Shown here: in pieces, positions 11,983 through 22,403 of the stretch
Numbering within the stretch: position 1 is the stretch's first letter
Layout: each line of letters starts with the position of its first letter
Source of the DNA: Cordylochernes scorpioides
Taxonomy: Eukaryota; Arthropoda; Arachnida; Pseudoscorpiones; Chernetidae
Assembly (NCBI GenBank): GCA_030710605.1
Contig: CP092874.1
Location: 18,111,497 to 18,175,496, forward strand
Direction of reading: 5' to 3'
DNA length: 64,000 bases
Position numbers and translations under genes: made by a program
Notes under the pieces: generated by a model
Databases searched by the model: none
What the model was told of the DNA's origin: nothing
What the model saw: the letters and a program-made list of their open reading frames with translations, nothing else

Positions 11983-13730
11983 AACATCCATCCTCACTGA
12001 ATACACAGAAGTTGCCTGTTATGCAGATTATATAGCCATATGGCACACAAGTAGCAGTATAGAAATATCAGAAAAATACTGAACACATCAATGAGAGGAC
12101 TGGAGAAGTGGGCAATGAAACTCAAAATGACCATAAACCCAATAAAAACAAACCTATGCGTCTTCTCCACTGACAGGAAAAACAGGCATAAATTTAATCC
12201 CAAAATAAGCATAAACAACCAAATAATTGATAAAATCAGAAATCCAAAATACCTAGGTGTGATCCTTGATGAGGAATTGCGATTTACAGAACACATAATT
12301 AGCACCTTAAATAGAGCTACCAGAAAACTAAATATTCTGAGAAGGTTATGTGGAACAAATTGGGGAGCAAAACCCAAAATTCTCAGAACAACATACATCA
12401 CCTTAATAAGGCCAATAATGGAATATGCAACACCTGTTTGGGCTCCCTTAAGTTCATCACTAAAAAGAAGTCTAGACAGTGTCCAAGCAAAAGAGGCCAA
12501 ATTAATCACTAGTTCTGTTTCAAATACCAACAATTAGAAAATTCAGAGAGAATGTGGTCTAGACCTATTTGAGAGCAGAAGACAAGTAAAAACAATAAAA
12601 TTTACCAATAGCTTAAAAAATAAAGAAACCGAACACATATCCCATAGAACCTATTTAAACTGGACACAAAAAGAAAGGTTCAAAAGATCTTCAACACTTC
12701 AGCACGACAACAATATTAGAAAAAGCATAAATATGAAACATAATGAAATTCAAATTCGAGAATAACCAATATTTCCTACCCCATTGCCATCAAATGTAAT
12801 CATCAATCTTAACCTGAATGAACCCTGCAATAAAAAAAAAGAGAACAAAAACATACTTAAGAAGAAAGGACTTAACACAATTGGTTTATGCGATCAGATA
12901 AATTATTTAACAGCATATACAGATGGATCATCAGACCTTACCATAAGTAATGGAGGGGCTGGAATTAACATAATACTGCAAGATGGAACATACATCAAAA
13001 TCAAAGGAGGAGCAAGAAAGATTTCGTCAAACTTCACTTATGAACTGACAGCTATCTGGAAATCTCTTGATGTATGCCTTAACCAACCATCCCTGCATCA
13101 AGCAGAAGGAATTATAATATAACGTACAACGACTTCATATCCGATCTAGAAGCAATTCAGAAGGGCAATACTGAAAATCACACAGAAAATACATTTGTTA
13201 CTTACTCAACTGATATCATTGGAGAATAACTGCATTCTACAATGGATTCCTGCCAGTGTTTGGATCATGGGTAATGAAATGGCAGTTGAATTTGCAAAGG
13301 AAGCCAGAAAGTTGAGCCAAAGGAAAGAACAAATGTCATTATTTGACGCTAATGCTTTTGCAAAATACAAGATAATTGAACAAAAAATAAGAAAAGATCA
13401 AAATGTGAAATAAATTCCGAGAGAAAAATGACAAAACTATAGCAAGATTCAAAACAAAACATTATAAAGGATGACAATACATCTAGATGGCACAAGAACC
13501 TATAGAACATGCAACAACTGTCCTGGTGTGGAACTAACACCTACCCACATATTCTCATGCCCGCAGCCTTGCATAAAATTGATTTAGACCCAGAGCAGCT
13601 GCTTTACACACCCAAGATAGTGGACAATGCTGCTACTGCTGTGATAGAGATGCATGGAGACATCTGAGGCTCTTAATTGGACACGACAAAAACAACAACG
13701 GCATTCCAGAGTAAAATAAATCATCAGAGA
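11983..13730 (+). pseudogene. LINE ORF2, 3' part: RT motif C, RNase H, zinc-binding tail
   Basis: Continuation of the LINE split by the Gypsy insertion. RT motif C reads CYADYIAIWH (about 12020-12050), with the second Asp of YADD changed to Tyr. The thumb has KYLGVILDEELRF and RPIMEYATPVWAP (12250-12450). RNase H shows AYTDGSSDLTISNGGAG and the YELTAIWKSL Glu region (12910-13070), then QWIPASVWIMGNEMAVEFAKEA (13240-13305). The end carries TCNNCPGVELTPTHIFSCP (about 13505-13560), a C..C...H....C motif typical of these LINEs. Several stops are present. Confidence 0.9.
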
Positions 13731-13871
13731 TAGATAATATTTTTCAAATGAATTAAAATAAATATAATCGATACTGAGAGAGAGTTGAATTAAAAAAATT
13801 AGAAAATTATTATTTTCGAAATATAAATAGCTGAGAGGATTCTCCAGCAAACCGCATTTAAAATATCAGTT

Positions 13872-14272
13872 TTTTTTTGCTACATGTTTTAATTTGCATA
13901 TACCTATTTTACATATCTCAGATTGTATTTAAAAATCGTTAACCATTTCTTCTAACTTTTGGCGAAATGGTGTTTTATTAATTTATAATTTGATATTATT
14001 AGGGTTCTTTCCTGGTATTCAAAAAGGAAAAATACGTGTCGTTCAGTTATATTTTTCAATTTATCAAACAATTTGGCCGATGAATCGCTAATTCTGGTAG
14101 AGCGCCATCTAGCGAATAAAGTTGTAACTAAAATCAATTTCGAATTTTTCATTATTTGCCATAAAAAATCCCATTGCATCCTGAACACAATGGTGTTTAC
14201 CGAATTGCTCTAGCGCAAATATTCGCGGAGTTATTAATTTTTAAAGTTGTGCGGGACTTTTGGATCACCCTG
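13872..14272 (-). repeat. Right ~400-bp terminal inverted repeat of the composite
   Basis: Reverse complement of 2835-3234, ending GGATCACCCTG next to TA. Its only differences from the left TIR are scattered substitutions and small indels. Confidence 0.9.
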
Positions 14273-14278
14273 TATATA

Positions 14279-14520
14279 GATATGATCATTCTGAAAATAG
14301 AGCAATCCATACTTAAATCATTATATAGTAAAAAGGCATATATTGGATTGAATAAAAGATTTATCTACCAATATTTCGGCTGGCTGAACGCCAACCTTTA
14401 TCAAGGCATTACATATTTGTATTCACAAACTCAGCACCGCATGTTACTATCTAAGCTATGATAATATCTTCAACATTTTAGAACAATTTTCTGATTGTTT
14501 TTGCTCTAATTCCTATGAAG
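14279..14520 (-). mobile_element. Penelope-like element terminal remnant
   Basis: On the minus strand a GCCTTGATAAAGG word is followed by a 7-bp hairpin (stem 14378-14384 with 14390-14396, loop 14385-14389) and then GAAA (14374-14377). This order resembles the ends of Penelope-like elements. The mirror copy is at 50880-51140 and a related one at 46067-46190. No coding part is attached. Confidence 0.5.
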
Positions 14521-14589
14521 GTTAAAGATAGAAACCTTGAATTTGTTCCACCCTTGATATCTTAAACCTTTATTCCAAAATTTTCATTT

Positions 14590-14880
14590 GTTATCTCCCA
14601 ATTGGATTCACAGGTTTAAATCGTACAAAGCAAATAGATTCGAAACTATTATAAACGCGTATAATTCTTTTTTAAAAATAAACAATTTCGACTGCCCTTA
14701 TTGCAATGGAAAAATTAATGGGAGGGCCTGGCTCATCAGTGGTGAACCCTCCCAGCGGTTTCGTCAGGCCCTCCCATTAATTTTTCCATTGCAGTAAGGG
14801 CAGTAGAAATTGTTTATTTTTTAAAAGAATCTTACTCCTCTATAATAGTTTCGAATTTTGATAACAGATGGCGCACTAAT
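14590..14880. repeat. Foldback repeat with conserved GAAA/CTGATGA loop
   Basis: Two arms (about 14625-14731 and 14765-14870) are reverse complements. The closest part ends in GGGAGGGCCTG / CAGGCCCTCCC. The loop reads, on the minus strand, GAAA, 19 bases, then CTGATGA (14733-14762). The same loop spacing occurs at 23328-23357, 24055-24084, about 41500-41540 and 50670-50699. Confidence 0.8.
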
Positions 14881-15899
14881 GCATCATACATCAAATAGAT
14901 ATTTAGATATAAAGCTATATATAGGGCCACTTTTAACAGAGATTTCAATACATGTACTATAATTTTTGACATTAATATCTACCTACTATATCTACTCGAG
15001 TATTGCTCACGCAGAATATTTTTACCTATTACTATATATATATATATATACGTATTATAAAAAGCAACAACAATCAATATATATATATATATGTCATAAT
15101 ATGTGCTCTTCCAGGATTAATAAAGCAAACCAACAGCCAACGAGAGAGAGCTGAGCAGCTAAAGCGAGACACTTTAGACAACTAACTTACGACCATTTTT
15201 GGCCACATTCCTGAGGGGGGGGGGGCCGTCACCACTTGGCGACTATCCTGGTTAGCCCCCCGGTTGTGTACACAGGAAAAAACAGTCGTTCAGCTGATAA
15301 CGTCTCGCTCGCTCTCTCTCGGCTGGCTGCCTGGATGATTGCTCTAACAACTCGTCGTGTGATTATTTCTCTCCTCACCACATTTACCACTATATTGCCA
15401 CATATATATATATATAGTGTAAAACCTATATAATAAAAATATAATAGTGATTCTATATTTAAAATTTAAAGAGTAAACTGATGAGAATGATAATTTATAT
15501 CAAGTAGATTTGATTAGATTAGCAAGCTAAATCTAAATTAATTATAAAAATAAATAGTTGTTTAGTTTTATAGTTTAGTTTTGTATTAAAATTATCTTTA
15601 TTACTTTGATCATTTAAATTCAAATTATAAAATTTGTAAATTGTTATTATTTAATAGAGAGAGAAAAAAAATATTTACTTCTTACACATCATCCATATAT
15701 ATTTATAATAATAACAATAAAATTTAACAACGTAACGTCTTTTGCAATCGGCTGTTACCCGTCATTTAGACATACTCTAATTTATATATAGAATAATAGA
15801 AGTGAGAATATATTTAATAGTATAAATTTTAGTAGTTATATAGAGAAAAGAGAGAAAGACAGAACCGTGCACCATGTAGATAAATTATGATTGTGTTTT
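14881..15899. other. AT-rich spacer with TA microsatellites
   Basis: No gene seen. TA runs occur at about 15040-15055, 15080-15095 and 15402-15416. A GC-richer patch at 15120-15365 (including a 12-G run near 15215) has no recognisable function. The whole stretch is mirrored at 49520-50540. Confidence 0.6.
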
Positions 15900-15924
15900 T
15901 GTTCAAATTCCATTTCTTGATATC

Positions 15925-16195
15925 CTTTTCCTGGCCCGCATGTTCCTCAGATATTTCCCCAATTGAGTATGTATGGGACATGATGGGGAAGAAAATTTGG
16001 CAAAATCCAAAGCCAAGTAATCTTCAATAGCTTCAGAAAAAAAGAATCAAATAGCTTGGTCTAGCATTCCACAACTGTACGACAAAAACTGTACGACAGT
16101 ATGTATGCCTCACCATGTAGCTGTTTGTATACGTAACAAAGGAGGACACACCAAACATTGATATAAGCTGTATTTCAATAAATTTACATCCATTC
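15925..16195 (+). pseudogene. Tc1-like transposase C-terminal fragment
   Basis: Translation gives DISPIEYVWDMMGKKIWQNP followed by a degraded tail. It matches the SPDLSPIEHVW region and the end of Tc1 transposases (compare the better copy at 36062-36439). It is 5'-truncated and stop-broken. The mirror copy is at 49235-49500. Confidence 0.75.
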
Positions 16196-16299
16196 AAAAA
16201 AATTCAATCAATTATTTTACACATTACCATTATATATAGCTCACCATTTTTATAAAATTTACATAAGTATTTCAAAGTGATGCCACTTTTTTTTTTTTT

Positions 16300-16850
16300 T
16301 TTGTGGCTAGAGTATTATACGACCAATGGGAATTGGTGTCACACCCACCTTACAGCCCGGACGTAGCTCCTAGTGACTTTCCTCTCTTCTCCGAGTTAAA
16401 GAAAAACCTGGGTGGAACCCAATTCCAGGACGATGACGAGTTGAAAGAAGAGGTTTTAGGCTTTCTACGCGGCCAGGCGGCAGAGTTCTTTGACTCTGGG
16501 TTCCATAAGTGGGTGTCCTTACCTGACTAATACAAAACAAGCTGCTTGCAATAAAGACCAATACATCAAGTTTAATAGATTCTGCAGGATGTATATTTTG
16601 AGGCGAAAGTGTTGACTGTACATATTTCAAGCTACTACTTATAATTGCTATATGTAAATTTTGACATCGAACGTTTAATTTTAATGATTTCCAATGTTCA
16701 ATTGTATTAATTGTATATAATTTAAAATATACACGCAATTATCCAAATTGTGGATATGGCGTGTCTCTCCCAACTGTTAAATAATAAATAAGTGGGTGTC
16801 CCGAATGCAAAAATGCGTCGAACGAAACGGGGAATATGTAGAAAAATGAA
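16300..16850 (+). pseudogene. mariner/SETMAR-type transposase C-terminal fragment, split by an insertion
   Basis: Reads HPPYSPDVAPSDFPLFSEL with the third catalytic Asp, then GQAAEFFDSGFHKWVS. After an insertion of about 269 bp the protein resumes as RMQKCVERNGEYVEK near 16803-16850, the usual C-terminal region. The 5' two thirds are absent. The mirror copy is at 48555-49110. Both arms share the same insertion, so the split predates separation of the two copies. Confidence 0.82.
16519..16787 (-). other. Exon-like insertion with 14-bp target duplication
   Basis: The copies of ATAAGTGGGTGTCC at 16505-16518 and 16788-16801 are direct repeats flanking it. On the minus strand it begins with a TTTAACAG acceptor-like word and ends with CAG followed by GTAAGG. 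Between them lies an open stretch of about 75 codons ending VLVFIASSLFCISQ. The right-arm copy (48621-48889) keeps the same frame. I do not recognise the protein. It could be a retroposed exon or a chance frame. Confidence 0.5.
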
Positions 16851-17869
16851 AAAAGTCTGATATTTTCGAAAATGTATAGTTCAGGGCAAATAAACCTGTT
16901 TTTCTGTATGAAAAACCTCTGTGCAACTTATTTAACGGATAACCCTTGTAATTCGCTTTGTTCGGGTTCACGCCGAGTGAATTCTGCCCTACACTTGCTT
17001 TAACTATTATTATAAGATTGTGTCGTATCATCACTCACTACTCTCTCTAACATGAAATTATTTGAAAATGAAACACAAATAATAATGATAGTTATAATTG
17101 TACATTAATTGGAATCCCCATACCTATAATTGGAGTGATTATGATATAATTATAATAAATTACATTTTTAAAAGCAAAATTGCCTGGCAAACATTCACAA
17201 GGGGAGAAACCGGGCGAAGCTGTGTCATTTAGAGTCCGTATATAATAATTGTTATAATTTTATAACTCCAAAATATAAGGGGAAATATTGCACATTGTCG
17301 TATTTTAATATTTGAATAGCTTATATATTAATCTAAAATTATTCAAAAATTATATATATAATCAAAATTTCCATCTATTAATCTGTATATTCATATATCT
17401 TCACATACAGAATTTTACGAAGGTTTGTTCATTAATTTCGACGGAGAAGAGCAACAAACATCAATTTATCTTAACAAGAATAGAATCAGAAGGGAGTGGA
17501 TGTTTGTCCGAAAATATTGTTTTAGCAAATGTTCATTAAGCGAACTTTCACTCGGGAAAAACCGGTCGAAGCAGGGTAAATTCACAAGCTTATGTCATAT
17601 AATTATAATATTTAAATATTAGTGTGTGCGTTATAATGGCTAATTATATGGTGACTTATTTATTGTATCATATAAGCTCTTGCTCCTAGGTGATTTCTAG
17701 CCTAAATTTCGCAGCACCCTTGACGTGATTTTAAATGCTTAAAGAGTTTAAAACATATAAAATTGGTTTATAGGGTGTTAATGAGAAATTAAAATCACCT
17801 GATATTCAAACAACTGAATGCTGCTGATAACCCACTTCCATCTATTAGTGAAAAAGTACCAACATTTAC
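16851..17869. other. AT-rich spacer, no gene seen
   Basis: Mirrored by 47536-48555. The first 200 bases may be the 3' untranslated end of the mariner fragment. Short open stretches at 17312-17622 are present in both arms but show no known domain. Confidence 0.55.
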
Positions 17870-18160
17870 AAATATATATATATATATATATATATGAAAA
17901 ACAATAGAGGAAAAAATAATATTAAAAAGGTCAGGTGTTGATTTTAAAAATAAAAAAGGCATATCCTGACCAGGAGCACATGTGCTTTTCAGGAGGCAGA
18001 GCGCCATCTGGTGGAACAGAAATCAACTATTCATTGATTTAACCTGTTCCCTGATATTTGTCCAACCCAATTTCCTGATAAATCAAGAAAAAGCCATCCA
18101 CGAACTCGTTTCGCGCTGTTGGCGCTCGTTAGCGTGGAGTAGGCTGTATATATATTTTTA
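17870..18160. mobile_element. Fragment of the CTCF-motif foldback family
   Basis: Shares GAAAAACAATAG, GGTCAGGTGTTGATTTTAAA, CAGGAGCACATGTGCTTTT and CTGTTGGCGCTCGT words with the elements at 21742-22331 and 51155-51770. The insertion sits in a TA microsatellite. The mirror copy is at 47265-47535, so it predates the arm duplication. Confidence 0.75.
18000..18014 (-). promoter_or_regulatory. CTCF-consensus-like site
   Basis: Minus strand reads CCACCAGATGGCGCT, a full match to the vertebrate/insect CTCF core CCASYAGRKGGCRSY. Binding is inferred only. Confidence 0.45.
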
Positions 18161-18254
18161 TTTCAAAAAGCTATAAATACGCATTCAAAAAGTTTATTTT
18201 TTAGTATTTTTTAGATTAACACATGAGTGAGAGACAGTCTTATCAATCACAACC

Positions 18255-18530
18255 CTTTTACCAGGACATGGATACGTCCAAGCTGACATTGCCATAATAA
18301 AACAATTTACGGATCCAACATGTTCACACTGCCAAGAGGAAGACCAAACCGTGGAGCATGTCCTAGCATTCCAACTACAGCTATTCCAGACAGCTACACT
18401 CCTTGGATTGTCCTCTGTCAACAGCACTGTCCTGTTAAACCTACCAAGACCAGCCTGGAAACACTTGGTGAACTGGTTTACTAAGGCTACCACCAAGACT
18501 TACTCCTTAACTTCAGGACAGTCCAGGTAG
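18255..18530 (+). pseudogene. LINE C-terminal fragment with zinc-binding motif
   Basis: An open frame of 91 codons starts within LLPGHGYVQADIAIIKQF, passes CSHCQEEDQTVEHV, and ends at a stop at 18528-18530. The C..C........H pattern after a missing RNase H domain is typical of Jockey-like LINE ORF2 ends. It is 5'-truncated. The mirror copy at 46913-47188 differs at the C-terminus. Confidence 0.75.
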
Positions 18531-18620
18531 TTGGTGATCTATGAATACGCTGGGTTACCTAGTTGTTAATGATAAATATATATATATATATATATTCGGG
18601 TTACATTGAGTAAACAGTTT

Positions 18621-18859
18621 GAGTCAAAAGGCGATCCATTAATTAAGATTATATAAAACGGCGTACCTGGATCTGTAAAGAAAAAAAAACTTTTTTTTTC
18701 TTAAAATATTTCGAGAGATACTCCCTCTTTATCAATTTATCAATATATTAATAAATTGATAAAGAGGGAGCAATCTCTCGAAATATTTTAAGAAAAAAAA
18801 TTGTTTTTGTTTCTTTACAGATCCAGGTACGCCGTTTTATATAATTGAGTAAACAGTTT
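18621..18859. repeat. Left-only hairpin insertion with 16-bp target duplication
   Basis: ATTGAGTAAACAGTTT occurs at 18605-18620 and again at 18844-18859. The right arm has a single copy near 46808-46825, so this is an insertion. About 190 bases of the insert (18649-18847) fold into one long hairpin with stem ends ACGGCGTACCTGGATC / GATCCAGGTACGCCGT. There is no coding capacity. It is a MITE-like or retroposed hairpin of unknown class. Confidence 0.85.
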
Positions 18860-18912
18860 ATAAATATTCTCGAATTTATTCTGCGCATGTGCGGCGAGCT
18901 AATACTCTAGGA

Positions 18913-19112
18913 CAGGGAATCGGCAAAATGCGAGCCACATGCGGCCCTTTGAATGTGAAGCTGCAGCTCTTTATATAGTTCCATACGTAAATATTATTTA
19001 TGTGAGTACTATTTATTGTTGGCAAGAAAAAATGTTGTGGCTTTTTAAAAACTTAGAAAATTTATAAATTGTAATTTTTGATTCTTCAGACTCAAAAGTT
19101 TGCCGAACCTTG
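18913..19112. mobile_element. hAT-type non-autonomous element
   Basis: Imperfect termini CAGGGAATCGGCAAA and GTTTGCCGAACCTTG, flanked by the 8-bp duplication CTCTAGGA at 18905-18912 and 19113-19120, as expected of hAT. At 200 bp it has no transposase. The mirror copy is 46551-46756 with the same duplication. Confidence 0.88.
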
Positions 19113-19166
19113 CTCTAGGATATAATAAATTACTGTGTATGATATAACTCTCACAGATCCTAAAAA

Positions 19167-19236
19167 GTCGGTGGACGAGTAGGTAACACCCTCAAATCCC
19201 GACATTCATGAACCGGGATTGAATCTCGCGTTAGCA
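19167..19236 (+). repeat. tRNA-derived SINE head
   Basis: Box A-like TGGACGAGTAGG and box B-like GGGATTGAATCTC lie at tRNA spacing. A T-arm-like stem CGGG...CTCG is imperfect here but perfect (CGGG/CCCG) in the mirror copy at 46431-46500. The SINE body and tail are not delimited. Confidence 0.6.
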
Positions 19237-19364
19237 TTTTGTTTAATATGTGATTCACATATTATTCACTGTTTCAAATATCATAAACTAGGTTGCTCTT
19301 GTTGAGCGGTATCTAATAGTGATTTTGAACCGGCGGACAGAGCCTTTATTTTAAAATATAATGT

Positions 19365-20814
19365 CGCCAGGCAGATTTCTTTCTTGGGAGATTTTCTAGG
19401 GATGCTGGACATATGTTGGGGATACCTAGGAGAGTGGCTGTCTGGACGTCGACTATATCCTACAAGAAAAATTTACAAAAACATACGCGCGCAGCGTGGA
19501 TATTTACAACTGAAATTTTGAAATTGGTATGTAATACACTCCGCATATCTTTCTCTTTTCATATATCAGTAAAGAAAAAAAAATTGAAATTAATATTTTT
19601 TACAATTTGCTATCATATATAATGACAAAGAGGATATAAGAGTTCACCATACCGTGGAAGACACATGTCTCCAACCTTGCTGTCGTGATGTTATAGAGGA
19701 CATTTTGGGGAGTCGACTACAGAGCAGTTGGCGCATTGAAATAATACAATTTTTCTTCTCCTCAAAAGGTTGGTATACTAACTTCTTTCTTCCGATATAA
19801 GAAATAGTCAAGTTGCAAACTTTTACTCCATTTCAATAACTTATTTTCTCTCACTAAAATCAATCAATCTTTACTTTATCTATCATTATGATATCAGACT
19901 TCAATTTTACCTTTTTATAATAGTTTATTTAGGTTAATATAGAATTGTACAAGGTATCCTAGTACTTACTATGCAAATAAAAGCCTTTACATATTCCGAC
20001 ATCTGTAAGAATATTGCTGATGACTGTCCATTTCAAATATCAATAAAATCTGATTTTTTGATGGGAAAATGTATTTATTTTTAATTCCAATATAAAATTT
20101 GAAATATTTCGATATATTTTCGTTAAAAATTTAATCAATATATATTGGTAGAACGAGCTAATATCTTTGATAAGTTGAATAGAGTTACTTTAGTGGTCAG
20201 AGCAATTTATTCTATTAGACTTATCACATGTCAATGCGAATAAATAATGTTATTATTTCGATCAATTTTATGGATATAAAATATGGCGCCCATTTCTTTA
20301 AAAATAAAGTAAATAGAACAATTATCTACTGCATTTAATGCACTGATAAAATTATCCTTATAGATAGTTCAAATTTCCAAATACAAATGACACGCTATTA
20401 CATCATGTTTATATTAGATCAATGTTATAATTACAATTCACAGTGAATAATTTTGACTCTGTTGTTATCCACAGGGTGTAAAAGGAAGGGGCTAGCTATC
20501 TGGTATCGAAGGATCGACATTGGATGACAACGGGCGTCATCTCCTGTTGATGTATCGATACCTAGTATCATGGATTCAACATGGGATGTGATGGGGTTAA
20601 AACTGCGGTGGAGGAAGCAACGTCGTGCTGAGATACATTCAATGACGATTGTTCGATATCAGATAGTCATGGGGGATGGGGGAATAGCAGAGGGGCAACG
20701 ACAGAGAAGGGGGCAGTGGGAGGGCCAATGATGGGGTGGGAAGGTACATAGGGGAAGAGGGAGGGTACATAGTGTTGAGAGAGAGGTGGATTATCAAGAT
20801 ACAAGCAGCACGGA
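19365..20814. other. Left-arm-only region, no gene seen
   Basis: Homology to the right arm stops near 19365 and resumes near 20815; the right arm has unrelated sequence at 45466-46299. Mostly AT-rich. A purine-rich, G-rich tract at 20660-20785 stands out, with repeated GGGG runs. Confidence 0.6.
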
Positions 20815-20817
20815 TCA

Positions 20818-20934
20818 ATGGATGAGGAGCCACCACCAAGGAAGCGAAGTAGCCAACCGGGACAGCAACAAGGGAGTCCTCTAAAGATGCTACTTCCACG
20901 GTATGGCGAATTTGTATATTTTTCTTTTATATAA
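20818..20934 (+). CDS. Candidate first exon or small ORF, unknown
   Basis: Opens with ATG and encodes MDEEPPPRKRSSQPGQQQG, an acidic-proline then basic stretch like the N-terminus of a nuclear protein. It ends after 38 codons. The right-arm equivalent (about 45397-45475) has a stop after MDEEPPPRR. A GGTATG donor-like word follows at 20900-20905. The frame lies at the exact point where arm homology resumes. This is weak support; it could be chance. Confidence 0.15.
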   Translation: MDEEPPPRKRSSQPGQQQGSPLKMLLPRYGEFVYFSFI

Positions 20935-21741
20935 ATTGGTGTGAAGTTTAATATACTTGAATACAACATGTTCTCTCATGTATGTCGATAGATAATATTG
21001 GTATATATTTTTAAACTAAATCGTTAAATAATCGATACATTATTGTAGTTATAGGGGTTGAAGAAAGCTGGTAGGCTGAATAAATATTTATATATAACGA
21101 ATATAATAAGGAATGGCTGCATTACGGTAAAACCACGTTTGTAAAATAAAAAGAATGACGTGATCTATTACAACCACCAATGAGAGACCAGGATTACACT
21201 GCCATCCATAGACGTGAGGAGCTGCTATCCTCTAAAGAGATAAGGAACTGGAGTAGACAGTGCCAACAGAGTCACGGGAGTTGTCATCGCCTGCTTCCTC
21301 AGCGACAAACTGCCTGTCTGACATGTTGGCACCAACAACTCGTGTTATCTACAGATATATTTACATATTTACCCCCATCCAAGTATAACTTTTGCGACAT
21401 GGCTTCTATAGATTTGCATATCCTGATAGATATCTGTTAACACATAGCCACAAATCTAATGCGCACACGTACGTATTTATCAAATATTTATTGTGACATC
21501 AACAACATTCTAACACCGCCGATAGGCCCAATATTTTCCTTCGTCTTGAAATTACGAGAGCCAAATAGCCCGAAGCCATAGTCCCCAGACTCGTAGCTTG
21601 CAAAAGTTGGTGTTGTGGCTGTGTCACCGACCTGACTCTGCTAGTTTGCCGAGACGGTCAATAGATGGCGCAGGCTTTTTTTTGTATCTATTTTGACGGG
21701 AGAGGTACCATTTTTTAAAGTAAAAAAATATATAAATATAT
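20935..21741. other. Shared spacer with one conserved short ORF
   Basis: Mirrored by 44500-45320. A frame starting MRDQDYTAIHRREELLSSKE (21180) is kept at the start in both arms (44832-45053 minus) but its ends differ. I do not recognise it. An AGATGGCGC word lies at 21664. Confidence 0.4.
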
Positions 21742-21845
21742 ATGAAAAAACAATAGAAAAAATAAAACATAAGTGGGTCAGATGTTGATATTAAAAATAA
21801 AAAAGGCATCTCCTGACCACGAGCACATGTGCTTTTTAGATGGCA

Positions 21846-21860
21846 GAGCGCCATCTAGTG
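21846..21860 (-). promoter_or_regulatory. CTCF-consensus-like site, left arm of the foldback
   Basis: Minus strand CCACTAGATGGCGCT fits the CTCF core at all 15 positions. Confidence 0.45.
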
Positions 21861-22260
21861 GAGCAAAAATAAACTAAACGTTTATTTAGCTTGCTCCGTG
21901 ATATTTGGCCAACCCAATTTCTTGATTTATCAAGAAAAGCCATCCACGAACGCGTTTGGCGCTGTTGCCTTTTTTATTTTTAATATCAACACCTGACCCA
22001 CTTATCTTTTTTTTTTCTATTGTTTTTTCATGTGTTAAGCGTCTTTACGCAAATTTGGCCTTAAATACCTATTTTCTGATTTCTCGGGAAGCCATTGGGA
22101 CCAAAAATCTTTTTTGGTCGCAGTGGTTACAGCCTTCTCCACGCTGACGAGCGCCAACAGCGCGAAACGCGTTCGTGGATGGCTTTTCTTGATAAATCAA
22201 GATATTGGGTTGGCCAAATATCACGGAGCAAGCTAAATAAACGTTTAGTTTATTTTTGCT

Positions 22261-22275
22261 CCACTAGATGGCGCT
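22261..22275 (+). promoter_or_regulatory. CTCF-consensus-like site, right arm of the foldback
   Basis: Plus strand CCACTAGATGGCGCT, the inverted partner of the site at 21846-21860. Confidence 0.45.
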
Positions 22276-22403
22276 CTGCCATCTAAAAAGCACATGTGCT
22301 CGTGGTCAGGAGATGCCTTTTTTATTTTTAATAAATATATATATATATAAACAAATATAATATTTGTAGAGATAAAACTCCGAGAGAGAAATTAGGAGAA
22401 GAA

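Larger units (their letters stand above)
2835..14272. mobile_element. 11.4-kb composite bounded by ~400-bp terminal inverted repeats
   Basis: The segment starts CAGGGTGATCC and ends GGATCACCCTG, each end flanked by TA (2833-2834 and 14273-14274), as in Tc1/mariner-type insertions. The inverted termini extend about 400 bp inward. Between them lie a mariner relic, a second mariner-like transposase relic, and a LINE that is itself split by a Gypsy element. The equivalent site of the right arm (~51150 and ~51770) lacks it and holds another element. It may be a composite mobilised as a unit, or an old long-TIR element that accumulated nested insertions. No transposase clearly belonging to these TIRs is visible. 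Confidence 0.75.
21742..22331. mobile_element. Left-only foldback element carrying two inverted CTCF-like sites
   Basis: Inserted in a TA-rich site; the right arm near 44480-44500 is uninterrupted. Blocks run A (21744-21808), B (21809-21967), inverted A (21967-22031), a unique part C (22032-22150) and inverted B (22151-22315). No coding capacity. The right-arm relative at 51155-51770 has the same blocks in another arrangement, so internal inversion has occurred in the family. Confidence 0.8.

Noticed and set aside
14590-14880. Functional monomeric hammerhead ribozyme in the foldback loop
   Set aside because: Only 19 bases separate GAAA from CTGATGA, which cannot form both stem I and stem III with a cleavage site in one molecule; kept only as a lower-confidence finding.
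15180-15365. GC-richer patch that might be an LTR or gene exon
   Set aside because: No TG..CA ends with duplication, no frame or splice pattern beyond chance.
18194-18496. Minus-strand 100-codon frame
   Set aside because: Shadow of the LINE C-terminal fragment on the plus strand.
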